In this document: piece after piece, positions 17,951 to 27,200 of the stretch
Layout: each line of letters begins with the position of its first letter
Position numbering within the stretch: position 1 is the first letter of the stretch
Source of the DNA: SAR324 cluster bacterium
Lineage (GTDB): Bacteria; SAR324; NAC60-12
Direction: 5' to 3'
Length of the DNA: 49,253 nucleotides
Assembly (NCBI GenBank): GCA_015231885.1
Contig: JADGAT010000034.1
Location: 1-49,253 of the forward strand
The notes under the pieces: generated by a model
Databases searched by the model: none
What the model saw: the letters and a program-made list of their open reading frames with translations, nothing else
What the model was told of the DNA's origin: nothing
Translations under genes and position numbers: made by a program

Positions 17951-18751
17951 TCACAACACATCTGCAAAATCTGGTTTTAATTTTCGGAATGCCGCACCGC
18001 CAATTAAAAAAATCAATAAACAAATGATCCAATAGTACATGCCCATTTCCATATTTTCCCAAAAAGGACGATGGTATAAGAAAGAGGCACGGTACCCTTC
18101 GACAATATAAAACATGGGATTGAGCTTTAAAAAGAAATGCAGTTTTTCGGGAAGCATCCCTAATGTCCAAAAAATAGGCGTCCCCCAAAACCACACTTGC
18201 AGCAGGACTCCGACCACCTGGCTGGTATCTCTTAAAAAAACATTAATCCCTGAAAAAAGCCATCCTAACCCCAGCATCATGAACATCATGATAAACCAGT
18301 AATAAATGAATTGCAGATTATACCAAGAAAAAGGAATTCCGCTGAATACCAGCATCACCATCAAAATCACCAGCATGATCAAATGGCTGATACCACTGGA
18401 AACCAAGGAAATGAAAGGAAGGATTTCACTGGGAAATAATGTGCGTTTGATCAAAGAACTGTTGTTCAATACAGCGTTGGTCGTTGTTCCAATCATCTCA
18501 TTAAAAGTACTCCAGGGAACAAAAGCACAAAAAAACCAGACCACAAAAGGAACATTGTTGGTTGGGCGAACTTTGAATCCTAACGAAAAAACAAACCAGT
18601 ATATAAACACCATCATGATGGGATGGATCACGGACCAAAATATGCCAATAATGGATCCAACATACCGACTTTTGATTTCACGCATGGCCATCACACGAAT
18701 CATGTATCGATTATGGGCAATCTTTTGGATCAGATTATAAAAGGGTTTCAT
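17951..18751 (-). CDS. wzm: Polysaccharide ABC exporter permease
   Basis: This ABC-2 type membrane subunit has 266 aa and about six hydrophobic spans. The N-terminal amphipathic part and the motif MREIKSRYVGSIIGIFWSVI are typical of Wzm/TagG/KpsM permeases, as is MMLGLGWLFSGINVFLRDTS. It forms the channel that moves undecaprenyl-linked glycan across the inner membrane, powered by Wzt. AAGGA lies 11 bases before the ATG. It follows rmlD after 18 bases and precedes wzt by two bases, so co-transcription is very likely. Confidence 0.93.
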   Translation of the reverse strand: MKPFYNLIQKIAHNRYMIRVMAMREIKSRYVGSIIGIFWSVIHPIMMVFIYWFVFSLGFKVRPTNNVPFVVWFFCAFVPWSTFNEMIGTTTNAVLNNSSLIKRTLFPSEILPFISLVSSGISHLIMLVILMVMLVFSGIPFSWYNLQFIYYWFIMMFMMLGLGWLFSGINVFLRDTSQVVGVLLQVWFWGTPIFWTLGMLPEKLHFFLKLNPMFYIVEGYRASFLYHRPFWENMEMGMYYWIICLLIFLIGGAAFRKLKPDFADVL

Positions 18752-18769
18752 GCAGGAATTTTTCCTTGC

Positions 18770-19654
18770 TTAATCCGTTTGAAGCTGCTTTGTTAGCATT
18801 TGCTTTAGGCTGCTTTTCCAGGGAGGTGGAACTTGCTTGGTTAATGTTGTGTACTTGTCACAGTTGAGGACAGAAAAAGCCGGTCGTTTTGCCGGCAAAG
18901 GGTATTCCGTCGTTGAAACTTTCAGGACAGGAGTCAGTTGTGGCAAATAATCCAGTTCATGTGCAATTTGAATCGTTTCTTTGGCAAATTCATGCCAGCT
19001 GCACTGTCCTTGATTGGAGAAATGCACAATACCTGCCGCATCTGCTTTCAATAAAAAAAGCATGGCCTTTGCCAAATCAACCGTCCAGGTTGGTGACCCG
19101 ATTTGATCGCAGACTACTTTCAGTTCTGGATGTTCTTGTGCCAAATGCAGCATGGTTTTGACAAAATTATGACCTGCGGCACCATACAGCCAGGAGGTGC
19201 GCACAATTAGATGATCTACGTCACTATTCTGAATCGCTTGCTCTCCTGCCAATTTTGTTTGTGCATACACTCCCTGAGGATTTGGTTCGTCAGATTCAAG
19301 ATAGGGTTCTGATTGATTTCCGTCAAACACGAAATCTGTAGAAAGGTGAATTAGTTTTACATGATTTTTGGCGCAGATATGGGCTAGATTCTGGACACCC
19401 TCTTCGTTTATCAGCTTAGCACGAACAATGTCAGTCTCTGCCTGATCAACCTGAGTATATGCAGCACAATTGATCAGAATGTGAGGATTGACTGCGTAGA
19501 CAGTTTGCTCAATGGATTCCAGCTCTGTGATATTGAACTCTGTTTCTGAGGGCGCATGGCAATCCCATTCTTGTGAAACGTCCCCTGTTTGTTGGAGCAA
19601 CTGAATAAGGTCATGGGCAAACATCCCATTGGCCCCGGCAATTAGAAGCTTCAT
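18770..19654 (-). CDS. rfbD: dTDP-4-dehydrorhamnose reductase
   Basis: This reductase makes dTDP-L-rhamnose from the 4-keto sugar. It has 294 aa, with the Rossmann motif GANGMFAHDL (8-17), INCAAYTQVDQAE, LSTDFVFDG and the catalytic YAQTK (Y-x3-K). RTSWLYG further supports RmlD. The ATG overlaps the stop codon of selA (ATGA), so the two are translationally coupled. It precedes wzm by 18 bases. A second RmlD-like gene occurs at 38882-39739. The present copy keeps the more canonical AAYTxVDxAE segment and is the better candidate for the housekeeping enzyme. Confidence 0.88.
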   Translation of the reverse strand: MKLLIAGANGMFAHDLIQLLQQTGDVSQEWDCHAPSETEFNITELESIEQTVYAVNPHILINCAAYTQVDQAETDIVRAKLINEEGVQNLAHICAKNHVKLIHLSTDFVFDGNQSEPYLESDEPNPQGVYAQTKLAGEQAIQNSDVDHLIVRTSWLYGAAGHNFVKTMLHLAQEHPELKVVCDQIGSPTWTVDLAKAMLFLLKADAAGIVHFSNQGQCSWHEFAKETIQIAHELDYLPQLTPVLKVSTTEYPLPAKRPAFSVLNCDKYTTLTKQVPPPWKSSLKQMLTKQLQTD

Positions 19655-21066
19655 GATGTGGAAAACAACTTGTGTAACGTATCAATGATGATTGGAAAAT
19701 CTTTAAGAAAGATTGTGCGAAAATCGAGCCATACCTGCTCATCTTGAACTCGCCCAATAATAGGAATTTTCTGCTGGCGGAAAAATGTTTGGAGCCATTC
19801 TGCTGTTTTTTTAGGGTGTTTAAGAACCAAAGAATATGAATCCAAGTAAACTTCTGGTAACGCACCACCACCCGTCAACGAAGATGCTGGCTTCAATTCA
19901 ATCTTCCATTCTGAACCTGGAGGTATTTGAAGTCCTTTGAGCACAGTCTTGGCTTTATTTTGGATATCAGCTGGTGTTTGCTCCAATAGCCCGATGGCAG
20001 GGATCGTATCTGGAAGTGAATCGATATCAAAATAAGCGGCCAAATGCGCTTCTAGCAGTGCTAAAGTAAGCTTATCCAACCGCAATGCGCGATATAACGG
20101 ATGGCATGATAATTTCTGGATAAGGGTTTTACGTCCCACAACAACTCCAGCCTGTGTGCTGCCTAATAACTTGTCTCCACTGAATGTAACTAAATCAGCA
20201 CCCGTACCGATTTCATGCTGCACTGTCGGCATAATTTGCAAGGCAGGCTGTTGGAAACGATAAAAATTACCGCTTCCTAAATCATAGAAAGAAGATAACT
20301 GATGTTGCTTCGCAAGCTTTGCTATTTGAGCCATGGGAGTTTCTTCTACGAAACCACGAATAGCATAATTGGAAGGATGAATTTTCATTAATGCTGCAGT
20401 ATTCTCTGTAATGGCATGCTTATAATCAGAAATACGAGTTCGGTTCGTAGTGCCAACCTCGATCAGAGTGACTCCCGCTGTTTTCATGATATCCGGAATG
20501 CGAAAAGATCCTCCAATTTCTATGAGTTCCCCACGAGAAACAACAACTTCTTTTCCTGGTGCCAATGCGATCAGCATCAGATATACTGCGGCTGCATTGT
20601 TATTGACGACCACCGCATCTTCTGCTCCAGAAAGAATGCGCAAATGCTTCTTAATGCCTTCACCCCGGCTTCCCCTCTTACCCTTATTCAAATCATATTC
20701 AACGGTTGAATAAGAAGACAATAAAGGCAAAACAGAATCGATCAACTGCTTTGAAATCGGAGAACGTCCTAAATTGGTGTGGATAACAATTCCTGTGGCA
20801 TTAATGACAGGACACATACTCAATCGGCCATGCTGAGCTACCTGCAATGCCACATGCTTGAGAATATCTTCTTTACTGGAGAAAAAAGAATCATCCTGGA
20901 GGCTGTCTTCATCAGAGCATTGAGTAATCTGATCCCGTAGGCTCTGGAGCACATCATGCACAAGAGAGCGCACCGATTTACCAAAGACCAGATGCTGCTC
21001 CTTTAAATACTGGTCCACTTCTGTAACGGAAGGCAGCAGAGTATAAAGCCCCGATTTGTATGACAT
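19651..21066 (-). CDS. selA: L-seryl-tRNA(Sec) selenium transferase
   Basis: SelA is a PLP enzyme converting seryl-tRNA(Sec) to selenocysteyl-tRNA(Sec) with selenophosphate. The 471 aa product has VINATGIVIHTNLGRSPIS (87-105), VEYDLNKGKRGSRG and VVVNNNAAAVYL. The PLP lysine K299 lies in FSGDKLLGSTQAG. The length is normal. Its ATG shares the A of the upstream stop (TAATG) with RNase E/G, and its stop overlaps rmlD by four bases. The gene implies that the organism makes selenoproteins. No selB, selD or tRNA(Sec) is visible in this window. Confidence 0.96.
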   Translation of the reverse strand: MSYKSGLYTLLPSVTEVDQYLKEQHLVFGKSVRSLVHDVLQSLRDQITQCSDEDSLQDDSFFSSKEDILKHVALQVAQHGRLSMCPVINATGIVIHTNLGRSPISKQLIDSVLPLLSSYSTVEYDLNKGKRGSRGEGIKKHLRILSGAEDAVVVNNNAAAVYLMLIALAPGKEVVVSRGELIEIGGSFRIPDIMKTAGVTLIEVGTTNRTRISDYKHAITENTAALMKIHPSNYAIRGFVEETPMAQIAKLAKQHQLSSFYDLGSGNFYRFQQPALQIMPTVQHEIGTGADLVTFSGDKLLGSTQAGVVVGRKTLIQKLSCHPLYRALRLDKLTLALLEAHLAAYFDIDSLPDTIPAIGLLEQTPADIQNKAKTVLKGLQIPPGSEWKIELKPASSLTGGGALPEVYLDSYSLVLKHPKKTAEWLQTFFRQQKIPIIGRVQDEQVWLDFRTIFLKDFPIIIDTLHKLFSTS

Positions 21067-23492
21067 TACTCTATATCTTCTAACTTTTCTGCTTGACCAG
21101 CAGAGACGTTCTTCTTTTTTGCAGTACTGGCCGTTTTTCTTTTTGCAGTACTGGCCGTCTTTTTTCTGGTTGTCGTTTTCTTTTTTGCAGCACGGGCCTT
21201 TACTGTCGTCGATTCTGATTCTGTAGACCCTTCATTTTCCTCCTTCACAGCTTTTTCTGACTGGGCTGCTGTTTTTTTTGCAGTTGATTTGGTAGTTGTC
21301 GCGCCAGAGCGTGTCTTTGTTACCGCAGTTTTTGGTTTGGAAGTGGCTCTGGTTGATCGCCCTTTTACAGATTTTGTTGTCGTTTTTTTGCGGGGAGGAT
21401 TCTTTTTAGGAACAGGCTTTTCTGTTTTTTCTTCCGGAGACTCAGCTTGTTCAGCATCACTTTCTGCGTCAGCTTCATTTTCTGAGGTTTCCATCGAATT
21501 GGTATCTTGCTCCAAATCCGACGCTACAGTTTCTTGGGACGCCTCAGCTCTTTCTACGGTATTTGTCCTCACTTCATTAGAATGATCTTCCTCTTCGGAT
21601 TGAGGATCATCGCGATGGACACTGCTGAACAACACGGTGCCAGGAGGAACGTCTTTTAACTTTTCACGCTGTAGGTCCTCTGAACGTCGCTTCGCGTTGT
21701 TATTTTCATCAGTTGGAGCTGGCTTATGAACACTGCTGAACAATATTGGAATCTCAGGGGGTGGCTCCGAAGGTAACTTGGTTTCTACAGGCTCACTGGA
21801 TATCTCTTTTTCTGGTTGGACAGTTTGCTCGGTTTCTACAGGCTCACTGGATATCTCTTTTTCTGGTTGGACAGTTTGCTCGGTTTCTACAGAACTTTTA
21901 GATCTCGGTTTATCACGTTTACGAGGAGGGCGAGATCTTTTTGCTTTTCCTTTTTCCTGATCCTGTTTTTGTCTCAGATGCTGTTCTTCTTCAGGTACAA
22001 TTGTTTGGGTACCTGTCTTTGTCTTTAGTTCAAAGGTGGGCAATTTTCCTGATTCCACAGAGACATCGGCAATCAATACAATCTTGATTCCAAATTCAGC
22101 TTCAAATTCATCCAATTGTTGACGTTTCTTATTGAATAAAAAATTGGACAACTCCACCGAAATACTGCTTCGAATTTCAGTGGCATCTTCTGTGGTTGCC
22201 AATTCACGGATTTTCCGCAACACCGCATTGGACAAAGAAGGGATGGAAAGCACCATACCCATGCCTCCGCATGTTGGGCAAACAGTTTTTGTTTCCTGGG
22301 ATAAGGCCGTTGCGATGCGCTGGCGACTCATCTCCAGCAATCCAAATTGTGAGATCGTCCCCAATGTCCATTTGGCTTTATCATTTTGTAGACAGTCTTC
22401 CATCGTTTTTACCACAATGTTGCGATTTTTTTCAGCAATCATGTCGATAAAATCAATCACAATCAATCCTCCCAGATTGCGCAGTTGAAGTTGTCGAGCG
22501 ATTTCTTCTGCGGCTTCCACATTGGTGCGTAAGGCAGTATCTTCAATGTCTTTTCCCTGGTTGAAACGTCCTGAGTTAACATCAATAGCAACCAGTGCTT
22601 CTGTTGCATCAATAACCAGGCTCCCACCAGAAGGAAGAAGAACCAGATTGCTGCTGAGCTGTTCTATCTGAGACTCAACCTCATGAGCAGAAAAAAGGGA
22701 GCGTTCTCCAAGATAAAATTGCAGCCGTTTTTGTTTAGATGGAATGTTGGCTTTGAAGAATTCACGTGCTCGCTGAAACGCTTCTGGATGATCAATCCAA
22801 ATTTCAGCAATATCATCAATAAAAAAATCACGCAAAGTCCGCACGACAACATCTTCTTCTTCATATACCAGCTGCGGGTTTTTAGTACTTTCATATTGTT
22901 TCTGGATTTTATTCCATTTACGCCGCAAAATCAAAAAATCCTGTTTCAGTTCTGACAAGCTACGGTTTACTCCGGCAGTGCGGATGATAGCAGAATCTTT
23001 TTCGCCGCATATCCCCTCCAGCAAGTGCTTCAGACGTGTCCGTGCCTCGGCATCTTCTATTTTTTTCGAGACACCTCCTTTGTCGCTGTTGGGCATAAAC
23101 ACTAAAAATCGGCCAGGAAGACTAATATTTGTAGTCAAACTGACTCCTTTGTTTCCCATTTCATTCCTGGTTACCTGCACCAAGACAGATTGCCCCGGTC
23201 TCAAAACATGTTCAATCGAAGGCCTTCCTCTTTTATTTGAAGAACTTTTGAAAAGCTGGTGATTGACATCAGAAAAAGCAAGAAATCCATGGCGTTCCCC
23301 TCCATATTCAATAAACGCTGCTTGGAAAGAAGTCTGTACCTTGACGACAATCCCATGATAAATATTTCCAACAATCCGGTTATGATGATTTTGCTCAATA
23401 TGCAAATTTTCGAGTTTACTTCCTGTAATTGTAACAATTCTGGTCTCATCATCATCGACATTGATCAGCATTTTTTTTATATCTTTTGACAT
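21066..23492 (-). CDS. Ribonuclease E/G with long disordered C-terminal tail
   Basis: This endoribonuclease has 808 aa. An S1 domain lies at about 38-125. The catalytic core has acidic residues D304 (LVAIDVNSGRF) and D347 (IVIDFIDM), and the zinc-link CPTCGG gives C405 and C408. These fall within one position of D303/D346 and C404/C407 of E. coli RNase E. From about residue 500 the sequence is charged and low-complexity. It has two copies of LFSSVH followed by K or R, a duplicated 17-residue unit, an acidic stretch, and a Lys/Ala/Thr-rich end. RNase G lacks such a tail, so RNase E-type scaffolding of a degradosome is likely. It begins a compact unit with selA, rmlD, wzm and wzt. Confidence 0.92.
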   Translation of the reverse strand: MSKDIKKMLINVDDDETRIVTITGSKLENLHIEQNHHNRIVGNIYHGIVVKVQTSFQAAFIEYGGERHGFLAFSDVNHQLFKSSSNKRGRPSIEHVLRPGQSVLVQVTRNEMGNKGVSLTTNISLPGRFLVFMPNSDKGGVSKKIEDAEARTRLKHLLEGICGEKDSAIIRTAGVNRSLSELKQDFLILRRKWNKIQKQYESTKNPQLVYEEEDVVVRTLRDFFIDDIAEIWIDHPEAFQRAREFFKANIPSKQKRLQFYLGERSLFSAHEVESQIEQLSSNLVLLPSGGSLVIDATEALVAIDVNSGRFNQGKDIEDTALRTNVEAAEEIARQLQLRNLGGLIVIDFIDMIAEKNRNIVVKTMEDCLQNDKAKWTLGTISQFGLLEMSRQRIATALSQETKTVCPTCGGMGMVLSIPSLSNAVLRKIRELATTEDATEIRSSISVELSNFLFNKKRQQLDEFEAEFGIKIVLIADVSVESGKLPTFELKTKTGTQTIVPEEEQHLRQKQDQEKGKAKRSRPPRKRDKPRSKSSVETEQTVQPEKEISSEPVETEQTVQPEKEISSEPVETKLPSEPPPEIPILFSSVHKPAPTDENNNAKRRSEDLQREKLKDVPPGTVLFSSVHRDDPQSEEEDHSNEVRTNTVERAEASQETVASDLEQDTNSMETSENEADAESDAEQAESPEEKTEKPVPKKNPPRKKTTTKSVKGRSTRATSKPKTAVTKTRSGATTTKSTAKKTAAQSEKAVKEENEGSTESESTTVKARAAKKKTTTRKKTASTAKRKTASTAKKKNVSAGQAEKLEDIE
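21781..21882. repeat. Tandem 51-bp in-frame duplication in the RNase E/G tail
   Basis: Two adjacent, identical 51-bp units (21781-21831 and 21832-21882) encode two copies of the 17-residue unit VETEQTVQPEKEISSEP. A third partial unit begins after them. The perfect identity suggests a recent slippage or unequal-crossover event in a disordered region that tolerates length change. Confidence 0.85.
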
Positions 23493-23593
23493 TTGTTTTC
23501 CTAAATTAAATAATTCTATTCTATCAGATATGCGGCCTGGTTATTTCCTACTAACAAGGCTTCATATCAAGAGATCTTACATGATTACGATTG

Positions 23594-23629
23594 CTGCCCA
23601 CTTCTCCAAACTTTCTATTGGAGCGGCAG
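23594..23629. promoter_or_regulatory. Hairpin in the long leader of the RNase E/G gene
   Basis: In the 251-base gap between xseB and the RNase gene there is a two-part stem. CTGCC pairs with GGCAG outside, and CTCCAA pairs with TTGGAG inside, around an 8-base loop. No T-run follows on the minus strand, so it is not a typical terminator. E. coli RNase E controls its own mRNA through leader hairpins, so a similar role is possible but unproven. The rest of the gap shows no gene. Confidence 0.35.
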
Positions 23630-23743
23630 AACCTTTTGTGGAATGTTTTGGAATTTTTCTATTTGATAGGAGGGCAAAAAGTAAGAGGCAGAATGCCCCG
23701 AAGTTATTTTTGAAATACGGATTACTCTGGGATATAATTTTTA

Positions 23744-23983
23744 TTACAAACAATCGTCTTTATCATCGGTAAATTCGGTTTTTGAGTATTTTCCTTCTTC
23801 GTCTTTCAAAATCATTTCAATACGTTTTTCAGCTTTATCCAAAAATTGATGGCATTTTTTGCTCCAATGAATTCCTTCCTCAAAAGAAGTCAATGCTGCC
23901 TCTAGAGTCAAAGATCCATTTTCTAGTTTACCCACCGCTCCTTCCAGCTGTTGAAGTGCGTCTTCGAATGTTTTTTCTGTCAT
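23744..23983 (-). CDS. xseB: Exodeoxyribonuclease VII small subunit
   Basis: XseB is the small subunit of the nuclease that degrades single-stranded DNA, in complex with XseA. The 79 aa reading begins MTEKTFEDALQQLEGAVGKL and continues with LENGSLTLEAALTSFEEGI. This is the conserved XseB helical pair, and the length is typical for the family (about 80 aa). An ATG ten codons upstream and another at 24058 are in frame. The 23983 start is chosen by family length, although the AAAAAGG before it is close to the codon. xseA is not adjacent. The gene is divergent from smc. Confidence 0.85.
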   Translation of the reverse strand: MTEKTFEDALQQLEGAVGKLENGSLTLEAALTSFEEGIHWSKKCHQFLDKAEKRIEMILKDEEGKYSKTEFTDDKDDCL

Positions 23984-24072
23984 ATACCTTTTTAAATCCT
24001 CCTCTGTTTGCATCCAATCACATTCCAGCATGATGCAAACTTGCTTTCCATTCTCCATTTTATGAAGGTTGG

Positions 24073-24134
24073 TTCAGAGTACCATAGGCGAGTGAATGAA
24101 ATCAATAGATTTTTCGAGGCGTTGTTACTCTGAA
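24073..24134. promoter_or_regulatory. Inverted repeat in the xseB-smc divergent region
   Basis: TTCAGAGTA at 24073-24081 and TACTCTGAA at 24126-24134 form a perfect 9-bp inverted repeat around 44 bases. It lies at the centre of the 217-base region between two divergent genes. It may be a paired operator or coincidence. No other structure is clear in this gap. Confidence 0.3.
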
Positions 24135-24275
24135 TGGTATGCATGGAACCATGTTATAGATTTTCAATTTGTTTAAGAAAACTTTTCTTTGTTGTGAAAC
24201 TATGGCATGGATGTTTTTCTAATACCAGCTATCAGCACATCACCCATCAACCCTTCAAATTGTCCAAAGTAGTTT

Positions 24276-27200
24276 ATGCGGTTGAAAAGTTTACACATGT
24301 CCGGTTTTAAATCTTTTTGTCATCCTATTAAGATTGAGTTCAATCAGGAAGGGATTACTGTAATTGTAGGCCCCAACGGATGTGGAAAAAGTAATGTTGT
24401 TGATGCGATACGCTGGGTTTTGGGAGAACAAAGTGCCAAACATTTGCGTGGTGGCGGAATGGAAGATGTTATTTTTGCCGGCAGTGCTTACCAAAAACCA
24501 GTAGGGGTTGCCGAAGTGGTTCTGACATTCAGAAACCTTGAAGGCAATGTTTTGCCTAAATATCGAGATTTTTCTGAAATTTCGGTTTCTCGTAAGCTAT
24601 ATCGATCTGGTGAAAGCGTTTATATGATAAATAAAACTCCTGTTCGTTTGCTGGATGTTCGCGAGCTTTTTATGGATACAGGGATTGGAAGTAAGTCTTA
24701 TGCAATCATCGAGCAGGGTAAAGTGGGAGAAATTGTTAGTGCGCGCCCCCTGGATCGCCGTTTCCTGGTAGAAGAAGCAGCAGGAATTGTTAAATTTAAA
24801 ACCAAGCGTCAAACAGCAGAAAAACGGATGGGATCAACCATGCAAAATTTGCTGCGGGTGGAAGATATTCTGCAGGAGCTGAGTCGGCAGGAAGAGCTCC
24901 TGAGAGATCAAGTACAAAAAGCAAATGTTTACATAGAATTGAAAGCACAAAGCGAACGGATGGATCAGCAGCTTTCTACACTCAGATGGCACAAAGCAGC
25001 ACTTAAAGAAAAAGAGGCTGACGCACATGTGGGGCAACATAAAAAAAGTCAGGCCTCTTTGTTGAGCAATCGCCAGAAATTGGAAGCCGAACTCGGACAG
25101 TTGTCTCTGAGTTTGACAACACAGGGCGCCCTTCTGGAATCTGTTCGCGAAGAAGGGTTTGAAAAAGAAAAAGAAATCCAGGATTTTGAAAATAAACGTG
25201 TGCTGGAACAACAAAATCTGAAGAATTATGAAGAATGGACTCAGCAGCACAACCAGGAATTGGAAGAGTTGCGAGTTAAAGTGGCTAATTTTCAGGAGCA
25301 AATGGACAGCGCGTCACACGAAAAAGAGGTATTGGAAAAACAGCATGAGCACTTGCTGGTCGAGGTAGAGCGTATTGAAAGTTCTCGCCAGGAAGAAAGC
25401 GATATCCTTCATGCGCTCAATGAAGAGGTACAAGAATTTCAAAAGCGCCTTTTGACGATCCATACCAACTTAACCAATCAGACGAATCAAAAAGGATTTT
25501 TAGAAGATCGGATGGACAGCTTACATGAACGCCATCTGCGAACGCAGGAGCAGGAAAAAAATAATCAACAGATCCTCCAAGAAGCAGAAAACAAGGTTGC
25601 ACAAACACAAACAAAAATAAATGACCTGCTTACATCTCAGGTTGATATACAAAAACGATTACAAGTCTTGGAAGAAAAAATATCCTCCCAGGAAAAAGAA
25701 TTTGAGGCCAATGAAACCAAATTGCAAGAAATGCAGTATCTGTATAATAAGACTTCTTCTCGCGTTGAATCTTTGGAAAAAATTCAAAACCAATATGAAG
25801 ATTTTGATGAAAGTGTAAAATCTTTTTTAACACTATTACAAGATGCTCCTGAAGATAAAGAAAGAATGGGAATTTTGGGGGTTTTGGCAGAATTGGTTCA
25901 AGTGGATCCTGAAATATTACCCAAAGTCGCCCCCGCCATGGCCGATTATCTGGAGTTACTGGTTATTGAAAAGACAGAGCACCTTGCTGAAATAGAAAAA
26001 TTTTGCCGAGAAAACAAAATAGGACGTTTGGGATTTATTGCATTGGACAGACAAAATAATTTTCCTTTGTCCTCTCCTCAACCTTCTTCAGGAGTGCCTC
26101 TGAATGAACTAATCCAATTTAAAAAATATGAAGAACTCCTTTCCAAAGGAATTTTCGGCCAAATTTATTTGTTTGAGACAGAAGAAGCATGGCAGAAAGT
26201 ATCCTTGTTTGAAAGCATGCTGGAATGGATTTCTCCACATGGTAGTTATCATACACGTCATGGAGTCACTAAAATTGGACAGCCTCGGCAAACGTCCCTG
26301 GGTTTTTTAGAGAGAAGATCCGAAATTGACAAGCTGACCACACAGATAAAGCATTTCCAATCCCAGGTAGAAGAACTTCAGAAAAAACAATCCTCACTCA
26401 AGCAGCAACGCTTCGAATGGGAGCACACCGTGGAAACAGAAAAAACGAAACAGCACGAATGCGAACTGGAATTATCCCGTTTTCGCAAGGAGTTAGAACA
26501 TAATTTACTGGATCAACGAAGAACAGCACATCTGGGCCAGCAGCTCCAGGCTGACGTGCAACAGATCAAAACAGACTTAGCAAGCAATCGTCACAAACTT
26601 TTTGAAATGGAGGAAAATTTTGTTCAGCTTACTGAAGAGCGTAAACAGCTCGAAGCGCAAATGGAACGTCAGCAGGAAATGATTCAAACTCAACGGAATG
26701 TATTAGAAAGAGTTTCGGAAGAACTATTGACCACCAGAATATCCCTGACAGAAATCTATGAACAGTTGAAAACCCGACAAGATGAAGTAGAAAGAGTCCG
26801 TCAAGAAATTACAGGAAGTCGTCAACGTTTAAAAACTCTGGAAAATTCTGAAAAAGAACTAACCGAAAAAATAAAAACAAGCCAACAGATTGTTTCTGAT
26901 ATTGAGAGCCGTTTTGATGGTCTATTGATGGTACGTGATGAGTTGAAACATAAGCTGGAAACACAAACAGAAGCATATAACACGACCACCGGCAAACGCT
27001 CCGATACCAGTACCAAGCTACAGGAATTGGCAAAAGACCTTGATCAGTTGATGATGAAAATTCATGAAGAAAGTTTGCGAGTGACAGAACAGCGAATGCA
27101 GCGAGAACAAATTGAACAGCAGTTGATCAATATGTATAGCCGTACTCCCGAAGAGCTTTCCAAAGAAATGGAAATAGAGAACTTACAAGACCCCCAATTG

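Noticed and set aside
17949..18194. Longer N-terminus for the Wzt ATPase
   Set aside because: The extra residues are the wzm gene read in another frame; the ATG two bases after the wzm stop fits the family N-terminus.
19651..21066. Selenocysteine-encoding UGA within window genes
   Set aside because: selA is present, but every gene ends where its family normally ends, and no interrupted frame with an in-frame TGA and continuing homology was seen.
23461..23772. 103-codon plus-strand frame between the RNase and xseB genes
   Set aside because: It runs over the starts and ends of two minus-strand genes, has no ribosome-binding site and no family features.
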